Source of the DNA: Allgaiera indica
Lineage (GTDB): Bacteria > Pseudomonadota > Alphaproteobacteria > Rhodobacterales > Rhodobacteraceae
DNA length: 64,000 nt
Reading direction: 5' to 3'
Assembly (NCBI RefSeq): GCF_900106675.1
Contig: NZ_FNOB01000012.1
Coordinates: forward strand, 62,001 to 126,000
Shown here: positions 62,080 through 64,000 of the stretch, in pieces
How the letters are laid out: the number at the start of each line of letters is the position of its first letter
Position numbering within the stretch: position 1 is the stretch's first letter
The notes under the pieces: generated by a model
Seen by the model: the letters and a program-made list of their open reading frames with translations, nothing else
Told to the model about the DNA's origin: nothing
The model's database searches: none
Made by a program: the position numbers and the translations under genes

Positions 62080-63180
62080 GTGGCTCAAGACCACAACGAC
62101 GCGTTTGTCGAATTTGACCGTGTACAGAAAAGCTATGATGGCGAATCGCTTGTCGTCAAAGACCTCAACCTGAAGATCGGCAAGGGCGAGTTCCTGACCA
62201 TGCTCGGCCCGTCGGGTTCGGGCAAGACGACCTGCCTGATGATGCTGGCCGGGTTCGAGACCGCCACCCAGGGCGATATTCGCCTGGACGGGCGCCCGAT
62301 CAATTCGGTCCCGCCGCACAAGCGCGGGATCGGCATGGTGTTCCAGAACTACGCGCTGTTCCCGCATATGACGGTGGGCGAGAACCTGTCGTTTCCGCTG
62401 GAAGTGCGCGGCATGGGCAAGTCCGAGCGCGAGTCGAAGATCAAGCGCGCCTTGGACATGGTCCAGATGGGGGAGTTCGCCAATCGTCGTCCCTCGCAGC
62501 TTTCGGGTGGGCAGCAGCAGCGCATCGCGCTGGCGCGCGCGCTGGTCTTCGATCCCGAACTGGTGTTGATGGACGAACCGCTGGGCGCGCTGGACAAGCA
62601 GTTGCGCGAACATATGCAGTTCGAGATCAAGCATCTGCACGAAAGCCTGGGCATCACCGTGGTCTACGTCACCCATGACCAGGGCGAGGCGCTGACCATG
62701 TCGGACCGCATCGCGGTGTTCAACGACGGACGCATTCAGCAACTGGCCCCGCCGGCGACGCTGTATGAAAGCCCCGACAATAGCTTCGTGGCCCAGTTCA
62801 TCGGTGAGAACAACAAGCTGCCCGGCACCGTCGAGGCGATCGAGGGCGAGACCGCCCAGGTCCGGCTTGACAGCGGCGAGGTAATCCGCGCCACGGCCGT
62901 GAACGTCACCGCCAAGGGGCAGAAGACGCTGATCTCGATCCGCCCCGAGCGGGTCGAATACCGCGAGGAACTGCTGCCGCCGGGCGCCCAGACGCTGGAA
63001 GCCGAGGTGCTGGAATTCATCTACATGGGCGACATCTTCCGCACCCGGCTGAAGGTGGCGGGATCGGACGAGTTCATCATCAAGTCGCGCAATACCCAGG
63101 GACAGACGCAGCTGACCCCCGGCCAGAAGATCAAGATCGGCTGGGCCCCGCAGGATGCGCGCGCACTTGACGCGCAATAG
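62080..63180 (+). CDS. Polyamine-type ABC importer ATPase (PotA-like)
   Basis: A 366-residue ATPase of the CUT/POPT group: Walker A GPSGSGKTT (43-51), MVFQNYALFPHMTVGENL (Q-loop), signature LSGGQQQRIALARAL, Walker B LVLMDEPLGALD, H-loop VTHDQGEALTMSDRI, and a C-terminal TOBE domain from about 285 (ISIRPERVEYREELLPPG). Starts with GTG 62080 after GGGGAGAAG. The next gene is the matching binding protein, so it powers putrescine/spermidine-like or related cation import. Permease genes should follow beyond the window. Confidence 0.92.
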   Translation: MAQDHNDAFVEFDRVQKSYDGESLVVKDLNLKIGKGEFLTMLGPSGSGKTTCLMMLAGFETATQGDIRLDGRPINSVPPHKRGIGMVFQNYALFPHMTVGENLSFPLEVRGMGKSERESKIKRALDMVQMGEFANRRPSQLSGGQQQRIALARALVFDPELVLMDEPLGALDKQLREHMQFEIKHLHESLGITVVYVTHDQGEALTMSDRIAVFNDGRIQQLAPPATLYESPDNSFVAQFIGENNKLPGTVEAIEGETAQVRLDSGEVIRATAVNVTAKGQKTLISIRPERVEYREELLPPGAQTLEAEVLEFIYMGDIFRTRLKVAGSDEFIIKSRNTQGQTQLTPGQKIKIGWAPQDARALDAQ

Positions 63181-63261
63181 GCCGGGCCCGCCGTGCCGGG
63201 GCTGGCGATAATTCAACCAGGGGCGAGTTTAACGCCCTGCAACATCGGAGGTTTTTGAACA

Positions 63262-64000
63262 TGACCAAGGATCCGGAAAACCGCGGTCTGCCCATTTCGC
63301 GCCGCGACCTGCTGGCGCTTGGGGCTTCGACGGCGGGTGTCGTTTCGCTGTCCTCTCTGTCGACGCTGATCGGCACGCGGCGCGCGATGGCGGCGGGCGT
63401 TGACAAGATCAACCTGTGCTCCTGGGGCGGTGCCTATCAGATGAGCCAGATCGAGGCCTATCAGAAGCCCTACACCAAGAAGACCGGCGTCAACTTCAAC
63501 AACATCGAGAAATCGGGTAACGGCCCGGCGCTGCTGACCGCGCAAGAGCAAAGCGGCAACGTCTCGTGGGATATCGTCGACCTGGTGCAGGCTGACGCGA
63601 ACCGCCTGTACGAACAGGGCCTGCTGCAGGAAATCGTCTTCGACAAGGACCTGGACAAATCGCCCGACGGCAAGCCCGCCAGCGAAGACTTCACCCTGGG
63701 ATCGCTGGGCTCCGGCGCCGAGGGCGAGACCTCGGGCGGCTATGTCTCGACGATCTCGTACAACACGATGTTCGGCTACAACAAGAAGGCCTTCAAGAAC
63801 GACGCGCCCAGCTCGGTCAAGGATGTCTGGGACCTGGAGAAGTTCCCCGGCAAGCGCGCGCTGCAGAAGATCCCGGCCGGCAACCTGGAATGGGCGCTCT
63901 ATGTCGACGGCGTCGAGAAGGACAAGATCTACGAGGAACTGGCCAAGCCCGAGGGCGTCGACCGCGCCTTCAAGAAGCTCGACGAGCTGAAGCCGCACGC
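63262..64000 (+). CDS. Tat-exported substrate-binding protein of the ABC importer, partial
   Basis: The first 246 residues of an extracellular solute-binding protein, cut by the right edge. A Tat signal is seen: SRRDLLALGA (13-22, twin Arg14-15), a hydrophobic stretch and likely cleavage after AMA (42-44). The mature part starts KINLCSWGGAYQMSQIEAYQ; a polyamine/COG0687-like fold is likely. GGAGG lies nine bases before ATG 63262. Follows the ATPase by 81 bases, so it is in the same operon. Tat export suggests folding before export. Confidence 0.9.

Overview
The window is high-GC, gene-dense DNA from an alphaproteobacterium of the Rhodobacteraceae/Paracoccaceae type (Rhodobacter, Paracoccus and relatives). 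I infer this from the separate F0 operon atpI-atpB-atpE-atpX-atpF with its extra b' subunit, from an Mcl1-type malyl-CoA lyase of the ethylmalonyl-CoA pathway, from the ccmABCDG cluster next to secDF, from DUF1013 and COQ9 proteins, and from two intergenic repeats that resemble ones I remember from this family. No phage, transposase, CRISPR array or rRNA was seen. Genus cannot be fixed from the sequence alone. I found one tRNA, tRNA-Gly(GCC).

Layout. 1-7400: start of a DEAD-box helicase, mtnA (methionine salvage), a membrane-anchored retropepsin-like protease, MarC, an ABC-F ATPase and an ArnT-like lipid glycosyltransferase. 7400-13000: a translation and glycolysis block (pheS, rplT, rpmI, pyk), interrupted by a cytochrome P450 on the other strand and by a lower-GC DUF2513 gene that overlaps the end of pheS; pheT is not here. 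13200-21200: single-function genes (amidohydrolase, DUF1244, hemolysin III, extradiol dioxygenase-like, quinone oxidoreductase, COQ9, rpsU, ClC transporter). 20750-28030: amino-acid and acyl-CoA metabolism (Lrp regulator divergent from ald; accA; mcl1; and a dgcN-dgcA-aminotransferase operon predicted to handle D-glutamate). 28159-29972: queCDE for 7-deazaguanine synthesis behind a preQ1-I riboswitch. 30240-35000: a DUF1013 regulator, RNase T2, an ArsR-type regulator and the F0 operon. 35000-39000: a repeat-bearing, poorly coding stretch and a large beta-helix protein. 39100-44300: acs, adk, a lone acyl carrier protein, tRNA-Gly and glycerate kinase.

44269-58888 is one long run on the minus strand: the fused-A-subunit Mrp Na+/H+ antiporter (mnhA-C-D-E-F-G), yajC-secD-secF, a TSUP permease, an Mth938-like protein, ccmA-B-C-D-G for cytochrome c maturation, and an MFS transporter. 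Many of these genes overlap by ATGA, so translational coupling is likely. The window ends with adenine deaminase, a DUF1697 protein and the first two genes of a polyamine-type ABC importer (ATPase plus a Tat-exported binding protein cut by the window edge).

Functional themes are acetate and C2 assimilation (acs, mcl1, glycerate kinase, accA), D-amino-acid use, energy coupling (F0, Mrp, ccm) and queuosine synthesis. The most notable items are the preQ1 riboswitch over the queC Shine-Dalgarno, the D-glutamate operon facing mcl1 across a region full of TTGCGC motifs, the two insertions that break the usual rpmI-rplT-pheS-pheT order, shared acidic/proline-rich tails on three Mrp subunits, and a possible 21-residue peptide gene upstream of acs. 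I did not find a wholly new multi-gene system; most of the window is ordinary chromosomal core.
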